Of a stretch of DNA of 22,304 nt, positions 20,481-22,304 are shown piece by piece. Positions within the stretch are counted from its first letter, which is position 1. Each line of letters opens with the position of its first letter. Location of the stretch: contig CAJPVJ010000394.1 of assembly GCA_905397405.1 (NCBI GenBank), positions 4,330-26,633 on the forward strand. The letters run 5' to 3'. A model generated the notes under the pieces. That model made no database searches and was not told where the DNA came from. It saw only the letters and a program-made list of their open reading frames with translations. The position numbers and the translations under genes are program-made. Source of the stretch: Oppiella nova. Its lineage: Eukaryota; Arthropoda; Arachnida; Sarcoptiformes; Oppiidae.

Positions 20481-21512
20481 ATGTCATTATTGAGTGCATT
20501 AGAGAGGGGAACGTCACCCATAGGTATGTCATACCTATATTATTACAATTGTAATATACTTTTATCTCTAACCGATAGACTGGTGTGAAAGTAATTATAG
20601 ATATTCACCACTAATCGCAGAATTTATAAATACGGTATATCTTAAGTTTATCTCATTTTATGACTAACTCTTTAATCGCTGACTTACTATCAAATAGGTA
20701 TCGAATATACTCTTCCTATTACTACCGGCGCTCTTGAGTCAACTGTTCAAACAATACGCCCGGACTGTCAATCGAGGCGTTTATGTCATTTGGTTTCTGT
20801 TCGCGACGGTAGGCATCTGTTCGGCCTATTTTCACGCCACTCTCAGTCTTGTGGGACAGCTGTTGGACGAGTTGGCCATACTATGGCTGATGGCCGCAGC
20901 CTTTGGCATGTGGTTACCCCGACGCCACTACCCCTTATGGCTTAACGGCGATCGGTGTGTATTTCTATCACTATATTCATAGCTATATCGTAATTGTCAT
21001 ACTTTTTTGTGTTAAGTAAACATTTCCAGGTTATACTTCTTGTGATGAGTCTGATTGGGACAGTGATGGCGTGGGTGTACCCGTGGATCAACTGTTTCGC
21101 ACTCATGTGTTTAGGAGTTCCTGCATTCGTTCTGCTTCTGCTGGAACTCCGAGCGTAAAGACATTTGAATTGACTTTTATTTTTGAGACTAAATTAAACT
21201 CAATGTATGGTTAGGTGTCGTAACGGAAGAATCAAACGGTTAGGTTTGCGGTGTTTCTTATGCTGGATCTTCGCTGTCTTCAGTTGGATATTCGACCGAT
21301 TATTTTGTGACATATGGTCGGCCGTCAACTTCCCATACCTCCACGGCTTATGGCATATACTGATAGCCATAACCGCATACACTGTATGCGTTTTATTCGC
21401 ATATTTCGATGCAATCAACGAACACGAAGAAAAACTCCCGGTTCTTATGTTTTGGCCCCGAAATGAGTTTGAATTAGGAGTTCCTTATGTGGTACTCAAG
21501 AATGCAGTTTAA
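20481..21512 (+). CDS. Alkaline ceramidase (ACER2-like)
   Basis: This is a multi-pass membrane hydrolase that splits ceramide to sphingosine and fatty acid in ER/Golgi membranes. Five exons are inferred: 20481..20523, 20579..20634, 20698..20958, 21030..21154 and 21215..21512, giving 260 aa (human ACER2 275). Two tiny 5' exons restore the signature SPIDWCESNYRYSPLIAEF. Asp15, Trp16, Glu18, Asn20 and Glu29 correspond, with constant offset, to the calcium site known in ACER3. The active-site set is Ser75, His79 (YFHATLSL), Asp90 (LLDELA), and His205/His209 (FPYLHGLWH). About seven hydrophobic segments are visible. The C-terminal half (NFPYLH, FAYFDA, FWPRNEF, GVPYV) is closest to ACER2. The exon 3 donor (GTATTT at 20959) was chosen as the only GT that keeps frame; three residues seem missing there compared with human. 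Confidence 0.93.
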
Positions 21513-22304
21513 ATACAAGTCTTCCTTTGATTCATTGCTAGTCTTCACACATTCTTTAGGGATCTTTAGATCTAATTGTGAAACATTCGGTGAGACACTC
21601 AGTGACAAGTTTTCCAATAGTATTACATATATTTAGATTATTCTAATATTCTTTAGACCAATATTCTGTTAGTAATAATAGATTCTATAATTTATATATA
21701 GAGTAATATAATTACCAATCAATCATATGATCTGATATTTGTTAGACCATAGAATCATAAAATATAGTCACACTATACATAGGCTATAACTTATGAAATA
21801 TATTTTATTTTATGCACTTTTTGAACAAATAGTTGTTTTGTTGATATCATAGTCTTGTTGAAGTGCATTATTTCGGACAAATTATATTCAATATAAAAAC
21901 TGATAGAAACTTAGTTTCCGTCCAAATAGTTGTTTTGAAATTAAATAAAAATGTTTTAAAACCGAAACAATGATCATTCTTTAAAAAAAGCTTTCTAAAC
22001 ATTGGTTAACAAAATATGAATTGTTTTATTTCATCAAATTCAGGACTTGTGTCGATTACAACAAGTTATCGAAAGTTTAGATTCCCATGTAATCTCCAAA
22101 ATAATGGGCAATTAAATGACAAGATTGTGATAATAAAATGATTTTAATTTGTTTTGCGAATTAAGGCTCTTTATAATCAGTTTGTCAACTTATAAATGGC
22201 TAAATTTAATATATTTTTAAATATCGAAAATAACATGATTTAAACACTTTTTATAATCTTATAAATAATGTAATCAATTCGAGTGATGAAAAATTAAGAG
22301 GCTT
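21513..22304. other. AT-rich stretch downstream of ACER
   Basis: Nearly 800 bp with no credible reading frame, running to the window edge. It should include the ACER 3' untranslated region; an AATAAA lies at 21944-21949. A short direct repeat AAATAGTTGTTTT occurs near 21827 and 21925. No gene is seen. Confidence 0.45.

Overview
The window is nuclear DNA of a small, gene-dense eukaryote, most likely an arthropod and plausibly an acariform mite. The evidence is animal-type housekeeping genes, very short introns (45-77 nt where I could resolve them), AT-rich spacers and canonical GT-AG splicing. The mite assignment is inference from gene style and protein flavour; no marker here proves it. I saw no bacterial operon, viral gene, CRISPR array, tRNA or rRNA.

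Left part (1-8600) is structurally disturbed. A 5' piece of a BuGZ/ZNF207 gene lies on the minus strand (copy A, running off the left edge). It is followed by mS35 (minus) and, divergently, AIMP2 (plus). AIMP2 runs in frame into a second BuGZ copy on the plus strand (copy B). Copy B contains a 128-bp tandem duplication and breaks off at 4287. After about 1.1 kb of AT-rich DNA comes an orphan last exon of transketolase (minus), which abuts, back to back, the 3' three quarters of a third BuGZ piece (copy C, with the normal stop codon). Further right, a 616-bp tandem duplicate of the 3' end of GDP-L-fucose synthase precedes the complete GFUS gene. These partial, slightly diverged copies may be real rearrangements or wrongly joined haplotypes; long reads would decide.

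Right part (8600-22304) is orderly: GFUS, PRMT7 and WDR89 (all minus), LSM6 (plus), LARS2 (minus), EXOSC7 (plus), a SWSAP1-like ATPase (minus, tentative) and an alkaline ceramidase (plus). Several pairs share a short divergent promoter (mS35/AIMP2, WDR89/LSM6, LARS2/EXOSC7), and LSM6/LARS2 converge with a 95-bp gap.

The genes serve unrelated housekeeping roles: kinetochore/spindle (BuGZ), mitochondrial translation (mS35, LARS2), the tRNA-synthetase complex (AIMP2), sugar and sphingolipid metabolism (TKT, GFUS, ACER), arginine methylation (PRMT7) and RNA processing/decay (LSM6, EXOSC7). They do not form one pathway. The most unusual item is the potential AIMP2-BuGZ fusion gene and the repeated use of one breakpoint in the BuGZ copies. 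I did not find convincing evidence of a wholly new system.
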